NCBI RefSeq assembly: GCF_017591425.1
Contig: NW_024465746.1
Location: forward strand, 1,550,001 to 1,614,000
Direction: 5' to 3'
Source: Ochotona curzoniae
Taxonomy: Eukaryota; Chordata; Mammalia; Lagomorpha; Ochotonidae
Length of the DNA stretch: 64,000 nucleotides
The notes beneath the pieces were generated by a model. The model searched no databases. It worked only from the letters and a program-made list of their open reading frames with translations, and had not been told where the DNA came from. Made by a program: the position numbers and the translations under genes. The stretch's first letter is position 1. Every line of letters begins with the position of its first letter. This document shows positions 55,053 to 64,000 of this stretch, one piece after another.

Positions 55053-57489
55053 TTTGTTTTCTGTCTTTATTTTTAACATTGTTTACATAGTTGATGGGAA
55101 TGCAAGCCCATGCGGGCCTCCGATCATGGTGGAGAGGGATGAGGTATGGAGGAAGGTGAGGGACAAATGTTTCAATTTTTTTCTCCTGTGTTCACAGAGA
55201 GGGAATAGTAGAAAGCCACTGTTTGCTGTCAAGCTACATAACCCCCCAGGGCTAGAGGATGGTCATTTGATGACACCTTAGAGACGCTGAGTGTTCCCAG
55301 AGTGCTACTTGTGTGGCTTTGATAGTTACAGAACTTGTTGGTTTCATTGCTCCAGGGATGAGAAAATCCTGCCAAGGTCTATTGGTTGACAAAATCCACC
55401 TTAGTGCATTCACAGACCCAGGAACATGCTGCGAAGCTTGGCCTGGAGAGTTGTCCAATCTGTTCTGCTCTCTGTTCTCTGATGAGGCAGTTGACATCCC
55501 GTGCTGGCCCAGATGAGCTGGCTGCCATGTCCCCTGTGTGCATCTGAGTGTGCTGACCACTGCACAGGCATCAGCAAATGAGGAAGCGCTGTCCTGACAC
55601 ACGCACTCTAAATCTGGACCACATGTATTATATATGATGATTTTCCTCGTGGCTGGTATTTGAGTACAGCATCTAGTTGGGAGTCCCCCAAGAAATCTCA
55701 ACAGGGTTGGCCTCAGACCCGACTCTTATGTGTGCCAGCGCGTGCAGGATCTGAACAGGTCTGTCATCACCTGCACCAATGCATACACTTGTGGATGCAG
55801 TTGCCTGGTCAGTTCCATCACTAGCCCTGTCTCTGACATGAACTGATGGGTGCTCAGCCCTAACCCAGCCTAGCTTGACAAGGCCCAATCAGGCATAGCA
55901 GCAGGTGCCATGGCCTAACGTGCGACTCCCAATAACCCTCACTAGGTCTACCCCAGCCTTGGTTTTTACATGTGCCTAGCCATGGCCCATTTGACCCTTG
56001 TATACACCCATGGGTGCTGCAGATCAGCTCAGCCTGACCCACCCTCTGACCCTGTCCTCACACATGCTGAGGGGTGCTGCAGCCTTGACAAGTGTGGAGT
56101 GCTCACCAGCAAGAGCTGCAGCCTAGCACAGGAATGCCCACAGTTCCCCTACCAGGCCCACTCCCAGCCCTAGATCTTGCACTTGCCAAAGGGTACTATG
56201 GTTTACCCAGTCCCAGCATTTGCCAGCAGGTGCTGTGGCCTAGCCTGGCCAGTCCATACCTATTCTGGCTCTTGTGGGTACCAGTGAGTGTGGCAGCCCA
56301 GCCCAGTCTGGCCCTCCCCCAGCACCAGTTCTCATACTCGAGTCCCCTAAGTTGTCCTACCAGTGGCCCATTCTCAGTCCTGGATCTTGCCTGTGTTGGT
56401 AGGTGCTTCAGCACAGCCTGACATGGCCTACCCACAGTCTCGTCTCTCACTGCTGGGTGCTGTAGCCTAGCACAGTCAGGTGTGGCCCACATCCTGTCTT
56501 GGCTCTTGCATGTGCAAGTAGATGCTGCTGCCTGACCCAACCAGGCCTGCCCTGGAATCTTCCCACACAAATGCTGAATAGTGAAGTGATGTAACCCTGT
56601 CTGGCTGGCCCACGTGCAGCTCCAACTCTCGGGCTCCCTGGCTGAGACTGCATCCAGCAAGAGAGTTCCCCAAGTTGCCTTTTCAGATCTGTCTTACGTG
56701 TGCTGGTGGGTGCTGTGGCCCTGCCTGGCATGATCTGTCCTCAGTCCTGGTCTTTGTATGTGTCAGCAGGTACTACAACCCCAGCCTGGCCCATCCCTGG
56801 CTCCTGCAAGTGTCAGGTAAGTTCTGTGATTCAGTCTGGCTCAGTCTGTCATCACCTCCAGCTCTCCATGCAAACCAGCATGTGCTGCACCCACAATCCC
56901 TCTACAGAATTTGTCCCCATGTCTGTTTCTCTTGTGTTGGGTGGGTGCTGTGGCCCAGCCTGGCGGGGCATGCCCTCAAGCCCCAGCTTCTGTGTGTGTC
57001 ACTGGGTGGCGGCCAGTTAGCACAGCCCAGGTCTCCCATGTGGACAGGCGTTTTGGCATGACTCAGACATGCCCTTTGGTTTCCTTCCTCTGGGCAACTG
57101 TGTCTCAGTTCCCTTGCCTACTTGTGAGTGCAGTGGCCTGGTCTGTGGAAGACCCTAGAAGGCATTACTCTCCTGTCAAGCATGCCCTCAGCCACTCCCA
57201 CTCCAATACATCCCCAGGGTCCCTGCCCCATGCAGTCTGCAGCCTCTACCCCACCTGGGGCCTGGGATGGTGTTCCCCTACCCAGCATTCCCTACCTTCC
57301 CCACATACATCTTCAAAGAAAAACAGAATAGAATAGGCAGTTACGCTGGCACATTGGTATGGTTAAATTTGGCATTAACCAGGCATGTCTGTCAGCTATT
57401 GGCTGCTTTTCTCCCAATAGTGTAACACGCCCAGCAGTGTAACGCTTGCCTAGGCACAAGACAACTCAGGCATTTGCCTGCAGTTGGGA
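55053..57489 (-). mobile_element. Copy B of the monomer-bearing retroposon
   Basis: It is homologous to 39.91-42.69 kb along its whole length and in the same orientation. The minus-strand 3' end reads CCATCAACTATGTAAACAAT and then an AATAAA (TTTATT on plus at about 55070). The segment 55.26-55.60 kb is very similar to 40.05-40.40 kb. The middle is the same kind of GC-rich monomer array but with different unit order. The minus-strand 5' end (about 57.34-57.49 kb) aligns with 42.55-42.69 kb and stops at the same place (GCCTGCAG next to a G run). Copy B also has an extra segment of about 60 bp near 55.2 kb that copy A lacks. Confidence 0.7.
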
Positions 57490-57651
57490 TGCTGTTTACA
57501 CCTTTAGCATTGAGTGTTTTGAAAACCAGAGCACAGTGTTTATAACAATTCCTTCCTCCGCCCTACAGTTTCCGGTCATTTCCAAAGACACGTAAGCCAG
57601 CACCCCATCTTCTTCCCTTTAGTACAGCTCTTGCATTCATTTGCATTTTTT

Positions 57652-57950
57652 AATAATTATTTCTTTTTTATTTCAATGGCAGGTTTGCAGAGAAAAGCAG
57701 AGATAAAGAGGTCTCCCATCTGCTGGTTCACTCCCCAAATGATTGCTACATCTGGAGCTGAGCCAATACAAAGCCAGGAGCCAGGAACATCTTCCCAGGA
57801 ACCCACAGGGGTGCAGGGGCCCAAGGACCTGAGTCATGCTCCACTGCCTTCCCACACCATAAGCAGAGAGGTAACTGGAAGTGCCAGTATGTGAACCGGT
57901 GTCCAAATGGGATGCCAGTACCACAGGCGGAGGATGAGTCTGCAACAGCC
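57652..57950 (-). mobile_element. C-SINE
   Basis: A reverse copy with 'CATCTGCTGGTTCACTCCCC', 'CAAAGCCAGGAGCCAGGAAC' and 'ACCGGTGTCCAAATGGGATGCC'; its head is degraded. Confidence 0.7.
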
Positions 57951-58029
57951 CCACCAGCAATACATTTGCAACAGTTACATTCTTTCAACACAGTCTTCAT
58001 TTCATCCTTGGATACCCAGCTTTCTTCAC

Positions 58030-58350
58030 TGATCTTTTTCAACTATGCAGGCACTGGGGTTAACTTTTTGACAAACGGAAGGTGCTATGATCACTATTAC
58101 AACACCTTACAAAATACTCTCATAGTCTTACAACATCTCCTGCACTTCACTTGCTCAGTCCTCACCCTTCTGCAAACCCCTGGCTGCTGCCACTCTATCT
58201 TTATTGTTGCTATAATTTTGTCTTTCCCCAAAATCACGCAGATGCAATCACACGGGTTTGGCATGCTCTGTCTGTTGCCTGTCATTCAGCAACATGTACT
58301 TAAATCACCTCATGTTGCTTCCTGACTCATGTTTTCGTTCCTGAATAGGT
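58030..58350 (-). mobile_element. Old L1 3' fragment, reverse orientation
   Basis: 'CTGTTGCCTGTCATTCAGCA', 'ACATGTACTTAAATCACCTCATG' and 'TTCGTTCCTGAATAG' correspond to the reverse complement of the L1 3' region ('cacttagcataatgtt...tccatg...gctgaataat'). It is diverged. Confidence 0.45.
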
Positions 58351-59374
58351 ATTAAACCACTTTAATTAAACTATGCAAAACAGCTCCAAGACAAAAGCTC
58401 AAGCGCAGGGAGTTTGTTAGGAGCATGTTCCCAGGAGACATTGATGAGGCAGTGGGAAGGTCACCCCCACCTGCCTATCCTTTGTCTACTGTGTCCAGGG
58501 GCACAAACTTTGGCACCTGTGCTTGTCCAGTGCCCATGCCTTCCACATCCGCACAGCCAGTCTGAGTGTGCAGGAAGCAGTCATCTGAGACTCGAGGGGA
58601 ATGCTGGGGGAGCTATGCATGGCAAGGGCACCAGCAGTGGCAATGACACGCAGTGACCAGCAGAAGAGACAGTGTTTTCTGCATTCTCCACCAACAGGGT
58701 CCAAAAACCTCACTGAGGATCCCTGCACACCCTGTGACGATGGGCATGGGGCACTGGTCTCTCTGATTGCTTCGATGTCCGGTATGGTATTAAAAAGCAC
58801 TCCCGTGTGACTCTTCCCTGGACAGTTCCGTCTGAAACTGCTTTGGTAAGTTTCAGGTGAGGTGGGACGCCTGTCGATGCTTTCATTATACGGACTACTG
58901 AACGCCACGACGAGGGCACGTGAGCCTGGCTCCAGCTCGCAGAACAGCGTTCTCCACACGACAGTCTTTGACTCTAACCAAACCCACTTACTAAAGGAAG
59001 TCAGACAAGTTGGTCAACAGCTTTGGAAGGCACCTGACTTCTGAACAAATGCGACCCTCCACTCAGCTGAGCCGAGAAAAGGAAGCCAAAAAGACCTCAC
59101 TGCACACCTCTTCCACATTCACTGTGGTTTTGGTGTGAACTCCCTGGCAAGGCCCCAGGCCCGATCTCACCATCAGCCAACGCAGCATCCAGCAGACACT
59201 TAATGAATGACGGAAGAAAGGCAAGAGTGGATGTCAGCTCGCATAAGGGAACATAGTCGAAGGACGTTTACCCTAAAATAATTTTAAGAATTTTTTTTTT
59301 TTACTAAAGTGACTTATTAATATCTGACACGATCCACTTTGACCTCTGAACAAAGAAACAGGAAAGAGGATGCC
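58351..59374. other. Intergenic, no recognised gene
   Basis: Open frames on both strands at 58.41-59.04 kb show no domain or splice context. Nothing else was seen. Confidence 0.45.
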
Positions 59375-59650
59375 ACCATCACGGCACAATGGGTGAAGTT
59401 GCGGCCTGCCTCCCGCGTGAGCCCTGGTTGGAGTCCCAGCTGCTCCACTTCTGATGCAGACCCTTGCAGATGCACCTGGGAAAGTAGCACAAGATGAGCC
59501 AAGTGCTTGAGCCCCAGACCCAACTGGAATTCCTGGCTCCTGGATTCTGCCTTCCCCAGCGATGGTTACTGTGGCCATTTGGGGAGTGAACCAGAGGTGG
59601 ATAACCTCTCTCTCTCTTACTATGTTGTTCTTTCAAATAATTCTCTTTTT
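59375..59650 (+). mobile_element. Old C-SINE
   Basis: 'CGGCACAATGGGTGAAGTTG', 'GGAGTCCCAGCTGCTCCAC', 'GAATTCCTGGCTCCTGG' and 'GGGGAGTGAACCAGAGG' mark an older forward copy. Confidence 0.7.
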
Positions 59651-59939
59651 TTCCACAAAAGAAAAGAAAATCCCGCATATTTAAGAAGAAAGAAAAAGAT
59701 ATTTAAATCAAAAAGGTAAGGTGTCACAGAGCAGCACTTAGTCCTAAGCGCCAGGGCCCTCATGCAATGATGGTCCATGGCACAGATCGCCCCACCTGGA
59801 ACAGAGGACAGCTCCCTGGGCATTCAGGGTCTGCCCAGTGTGGAGTACCCTCAACGCTGAGCACAAGCCTGCTGCAGAGGAGTGATGTGCTGGCTATGCG
59901 GGTTCAGCTCCCTTTACGATCCCCTAAGATAATGCAGTT

Positions 59940-60290
59940 ACATGTCCATATTTAAAATGCTTGGGACCAGAAATGCTTCCAGTCCAGATGCTTGATTCTC
60001 ATTTTTTTTGAAGAGTTGCGTAAGCATAATGCTATGTCTTGGGGGCTGGGCCCAAGTCCAAACAGAAACTCATTGAGATTTCACGCACTCCTTGTCCATT
60101 TGACCTGAGGTTCATTTTGCACAGTATTTGTCACGCACCTGGATTTCTGAGCACCATTCACATCATATATGATCTGGTGTGAAACTTCCCATGTGGCAGG
60201 CACCATGTCAAGTGCTCAAAAATGTTTTAGGTTTTGGTCTAGTTTGGGTTTCACACATTTGCAGATTAGAGATTTTCAAACTGTACCTGG
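59940..60290. mobile_element. Tigger2-like (MER28-type) DNA transposon relic
   Basis: Landmarks in order: 'AAATGCTTGGGACCAG' with 'GCTTCCAGTCC', 'GTCTTGGGGGCTGGGCCCAAG' with 'CAAACAGAAACTCATT', 'CATGTCAAGTGCTCAAAAATG', 'TAGGTTTTGG' and 'GCAGATTAGAGATTTTCAA'. This is the Tigger2 internally deleted layout. It is noncoding and immediately precedes the L1 3' end at 60296. Confidence 0.55.
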
Positions 60291-60295
60291 TCTTT

Positions 60296-60800
60296 GCTAA
60301 ACCTAACCCAGCTGTCCACCAACTGATGACTGGATAAAGAGAACGTGGTTTATAAACACTACGGAACACTACTCAGACATAAGAGAGAATGAAATCTCAT
60401 CTTTCATGACAAAAATGGATGCAACTGGAAACCATTGTGCCTAGTGAAATGAGCTAGACCCCAAAAGACAACTCATTCTTCCCTAATACATAGGGTTCCC
60501 CCAAAAATGCAATCTATAGGAGTGACATTAACACTTTGAGATTTTGAGGAACAGTGGTTGTTTTCTATTATTTGTTTGTTGAATTCTTTACCTACTGGAG
60601 TGTCAAGCCTGTGATTGTGAAGCGAACTGAAAGGATGCCATTGTAAAAAATTTAAAATAAATAAGTAAATAAAAGGAGGAAGGAAAGTGAGGAATGCAGG
60701 CAGCAGGGTGGGAAATAGCTCTATGCTCTTAAATCCCTGCTGTGAAATACAATAACTATGTCTACCTCACACAAATAAAAGCATTTTTTAAACACCTGGA
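60296..60800 (+). mobile_element. L1 3' end (ORF2 terminus and 3' UTR), 5'-truncated
   Basis: The phrases CCAACTGATGACTGGATAAA, 'CACTACTCAGACATAAGAG', 'ACAAAAATGGATGCAACTGG' and 'GTGCCTAGTGAAATGAGC' form the universal mammalian L1 ORF2 end. They are followed by a 3' UTR ending in AATAAAAGC and a short A/T tail at about 60.80 kb. It is inactive. Confidence 0.75.
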
Positions 60801-60885
60801 CCCAGAGAAGCATAATGACATTGTAATACTAGACTCATTGTGCCTGGGCAAAAATTATCAATTAATATTACCTTGGGTTTTTTAA

Positions 60886-61195
60886 AAAGATTTATTTTAT
60901 TTTTATTGGAAAGGCAGATATACAAAGAGGAGAGACAGAAAGGATCTTCCGTCTGATGATTCACTCCCCAGGCGGCTGCAACGGCTGGAGCTGAGCCAAT
61001 TTGAAGCCAGGAGCCTTTTCAGGGTCTCCCACGAGGGTGCAGGGTCCCAAAGCTTTGGGCCGTCCTTGACTGCTTTCCCAGGCCACAGCAGGGAGCTGGA
61101 TGGGAAGCAGGGCTGCCAGGATTAGAACGAGCGTCCATATGGGATCCCGGGCGTGTAAGGCGAGGACCTTAACCACTGCGCCATCGTGCCAGGCC
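60886..61195 (-). mobile_element. C-SINE (adjacent pair, younger)
   Basis: A full reverse copy, 'AAAGATTTATTTTATTTTTATTGG' to 'CCATCGTGCCAGGCC'. Confidence 0.9.
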
Positions 61196-61205
61196 TGAAT
61201 ATTAC

Positions 61206-61460
61206 CTTGTTAAAAAGCAAGATTTATTTATTATTGGGAAGTTGGGTGGCTGCAAAAGCTGGGGCTAGGCCAGACAAAAACCAGAAGCCAGGAGTTTCAG
61301 CCAGGTCTACCACATGGGTGAGGGGGCCTTGGGTCATTTGCCACTGCTTTTCCCAGGTGCATCAGTGGGGAGCTGGATCAGAAGTGGAGCAGCCAGGGCT
61401 CAAACAATCATCCCCATGGGATGCTGGTGTTGTATTACCTGCTACGCCATAACACCAGCC
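61206..61460 (-). mobile_element. C-SINE (adjacent pair, older)
   Basis: 'AAGCAAGATTTATTTATTATTGG' to 'CTACGCCATAACACCAGCCCC', older and lacking the pyrimidine-rich tail segment. Confidence 0.75.
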
Positions 61461-62277
61461 CCAATCATGGCCATTTTACCTTTTACTTTACACTAATTTG
61501 CTGCCCCCATGTCTGTGCCAATTAGGAGAGGAAACCATTCTTCTCCCAGGACAACTGGTGTACCTTCCCGAACAGTTGACACACCAGGAAGGCAGTTGAG
61601 GAGAACATAGGCAGATTGTCAAGGTGGGTGGGAAGTGGGGTTCCCAGCCAGTGGGAGGGTGGAGACAGGAGCTGGACAGGAGGAGAACAGAGGGATGTTT
61701 CTCCCCTGGAGAGCTAGAATCCGGCTATAATTGTGACAACGTGCTACAGAAAGACAGGAGGGAAGGAAGGTGTTTGAGCTGCACTCCAGCTGCCCCACAG
61801 CTGGATACGCAACAACAGATGCCTCTTAGTCTACTTTCTGCCGCTCCAGCAGGAGAGCACAGACAAAAGGAGCTGGGTAAGGAGCATGGTTTCTCCCAGT
61901 TCTGGAAGTGGGAAGTGCAGAGCTGGGGACAGACATCCCCTGTGCTGCATGATCTCCACGGGGAAGGGTGAACACGAGGGCAAGTGAGCGCAGAGAGAGC
62001 AGGCCTGCTGTCCGGCCAGGTGCACTCCTTCTTCCTGAACCCACTCCCCCACGCAGGGCACACCAGCAGCAAAGCCACTCATGACCACAGAGCCCTCTTG
62101 CCTCGCTCACCTCATGTAGGTCTGGTCTATCGACACTGTTGTGTTGGGGAACTTGGAGGGACTGCGTTAGAGCTGCAGCAAGATCTGAGGGCCAAAGCGC
62201 AAATTCAGGGCTCTGTCAAGAAGTGTGGTAAGAGTCAAGATGGGACGTAGTAAGAATTTGCAATGGGAACGTGAAAA
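61461..62277. other. Intergenic, no recognised gene
   Basis: Overlapping open frames in all phases at 61.62-62.25 kb reflect GC-rich composition. No domain is recognised. Confidence 0.45.
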
Positions 62278-62597
62278 ATAGGGGCTAACCCTCTACCTTC
62301 AAGCGCTGGGATCCCATATGGGCGCTGATTCATGTTCCAGCTGCTTCATTTCCTATCCAGCTCCCTGATTACAGGGCCTGTGAAAGAAGCAGAGGATGGC
62401 TGAAGTTCTTGGGTCCCTGAACCCATGTGGAAGACCTGGAAGAGGCTCCTGGCTTCTGGCTTTGGTTTGGCTCTGCCATGAACACTGCAGCCATTTGAGG
62501 AGCAAACCAGTAGATGGAAGATCTTTACTATTCTGTTTCTCCTTCTCCCTGTAAATGTGCCTTTGAAATAAAAATAAGACCATCTTATTAAAAAAAA
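62278..62597 (+). mobile_element. C-SINE
   Basis: 'GGGATCCCATATGGGCGCTG', 'GGCTCCTGGCTTCTGGCTTTGG' and 'CTTTGAAATAAAAATAAG' mark a forward copy with an A-rich tail. Confidence 0.8.
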
Positions 62598-62799
62598 CTG
62601 TGTAGGCCGAGTTACCAAGAGAATGCAATGGCTGATTTGCATGGCTAAGCAGGTGGGACAGGGATACACGCCTGCAAATGGCCTTGGAACAGAAGCAAGC
62701 TACGTTGGACATGCTCATGTGACTGCTGGGATTCAAGCCTTGATCTTTGGAGACTTGCAATTTGGAAACCAAACACCCAAAGGCAATAGTTGAGCCCCA

Positions 62800-63240
62800 A
62801 ATCCTAAGGGAATGGCCTACTGGCTAAGAACAGGATGGCTTGCTTTGCTGAGGAGAGCCGGAAAAGGGAAAGAGAGAGAGGCAGTGGAGTTGCAACCTCA
62901 ACAACCAGAGAGGGAGCAAGCGGGGGACGAGGTCAACAGCCCCTCGTGCCCACAGGGAAGTGGAAAGTGTGAGAAAGAAGATCGGGAGGGGTGATCAGGT
63001 AAATCACCGGAAGTGCTTCAAAATGCAGGATGGAGGCCAAATTCAGGTGAGGAGTGAATAAAAGATCAAGATCCTCATTGACGAATTTCATTAGTGTGAA
63101 GGAAAGAGAGGGTAGCTTGACGGGGGGAGGAAGGTGGATGACAGCTGATCAAAACTGGAGGAGATTTACGCATGTATGTAAGTTGACAGAAGCAGAAGCA
63201 GGAGCGTAGGGAGGAATTTTAAATGGAAGCCACATTTAGA
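62800..63240 (+). repeat. Possible ancient LINE-type repeat
   Basis: Purine-rich text ('GAGAGAGGCAGTGGAG', 'GATCGGGAGGGGTGATCAGG', 'GGGGGGAGGAAGGTGGATGACA') resembles the purine-rich part of the same old repeat class as 20.16-21.06 kb. There is no gene evidence. Confidence 0.25.
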
Positions 63241-64000
63241 AAGCTGGGGACTTGGTTTGGCATACTTTTCCAAAGGAGCAGGAGGGAATAGGGCCACACA
63301 ACTCCAGGAAGAAAGCAAGAGGAGGGAGAGCAGAGAATGCTGGCCAGCTGTGGGTCACTGAGGCTCACAGCATGGTGGAGGAGACACCTGTTTGGGAATT
63401 GGGTTCTTGGACACTAGTCTCCAAGGCTGCTAAACTCTGATGCACAAGGCATTTCAAAAAGCTGTACTGAGGGCTGAGCACGAGTTGTGTTGACAAATCC
63501 AAACTCTGAAACTTTACGTTTAGGGCCTCAGGGATTGCAATTTGGGGACTTCCAAATAGAGTTCAGATAGCTCTGAATCAGTATCCCCAAAATGGCATGG
63601 GAAACAGGAGATTACAAATTGTTGGGAAGACCCAGGGCTACAGGACCAAATGAAGAAGATAAATAAAAGAATGTGTAAACAGAAATGTCCATAAAACAGA
63701 AGTCCAATCCTGCTTGTTCCAGACACCTGGAGTCCCTGGGGTGGGGGTGAGCAAAGTTCACATTCCTGGGCAGCAGCTGGCATCATGAACACACATCCTG
63801 CCCTCTCAATGCCCTCCCTGCTCCCCCAATTCCAGATGGAAAAGCTCTTTCAATGTGGCATTCATCCCGATATTCCTTTCTATTTTCACAGCTTGAACCT
63901 CCAAGCCAGGAGTGTTACATCAGCAGTGTGGGACCAGAGTCTAGGGCGGGCAGCCCAGCAAGTCTCTGCAAACTGGGTGATGCCACTTCAGGCGTGAGCT
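63241..64000. other. Right edge, intergenic
   Basis: No gene recognised. By synteny with human 18p the 3' end of RAB31 should lie further right. None of its coding sequence is visible here. Confidence 0.45.

Noticed and set aside
62600..64000. Search for the 3' end of RAB31 expected by synteny
   Set aside because: No Rab C-terminal coding sequence was seen; it is expected beyond the right edge.

Overview
This is nuclear DNA from a lagomorph, most likely a pika (Ochotona). At least 33 copies of the lagomorph tRNA-derived C-SINE are scattered through it. They start with a tRNA-like head (B-box-like GGTTCTAATCC), carry a body reading CATATGGGCACC and CTGGCTCCTGGCTTC, and end in AATAAAAATAA tails. 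The rest is mammalian: MIR, MaLR, ERVL, Tigger and L1 fossils, CA/GT microsatellites, and one strong CpG island. No bacterial-style gene organisation, CRISPR array, tRNA gene or rRNA gene is present.

Two protein-coding genes are supported, both on the minus strand. (1) VAPA: its first coding exon (16836-16914) lies in a CpG-island promoter (about 16.19-17.60 kb). The gene runs leftward, so the first 16.8 kb is VAPA intron 1 and no later exon was found. (2) TXNDC2 (spermatid-specific thioredoxin-1): a short first coding exon (46871-46955) and a large second exon (to 44705) that encodes a long repeat region and a C-terminal thioredoxin domain with an intact WCGPC site. The order TXNDC2 then VAPA, same strand, about 28 kb apart, matches human 18p11.22. 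By that synteny RAB31 should lie beyond the right edge.

Layout. 1-16.8 kb: VAPA intron 1 with SINEs, MIRs, a Tigger relic and an (AC)n(CT)n microsatellite. 16.2-17.6 kb: VAPA promoter and exon 1, with two ZNF143/STAF-type motifs. 17.6-44.3 kb: intergenic DNA holding MIR and old L2/L1M-like repeats, an ERVL reverse-transcriptase fossil (25.1-25.35 kb), a candidate solo LTR (35.16-36.0 kb), a palindromic MITE and a 2.8-kb monomer-bearing retroposon (39.9-42.7 kb). 44.3-47.0 kb: TXNDC2. 47-64 kb: upstream intergenic DNA with a second copy of the retroposon (55.05-57.49 kb), L1 and Tigger2-like fossils and more SINEs.

The most interesting items are these. A repeat family about 2.4-2.8 kb long has GC-rich tandem monomers, shared ends in two copies and an L1-like 3' end but no L1 ORFs; one copy split an older C-SINE. 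TXNDC2 has an in-frame TAA just after what looks like its canonical exon-2 acceptor, implying a shifted acceptor, downstream initiation or gene decay. A pair of oppositely oriented ZNF143-type sites lies upstream of VAPA. Family assignments of repeats rest on recognition by eye, not a database search.
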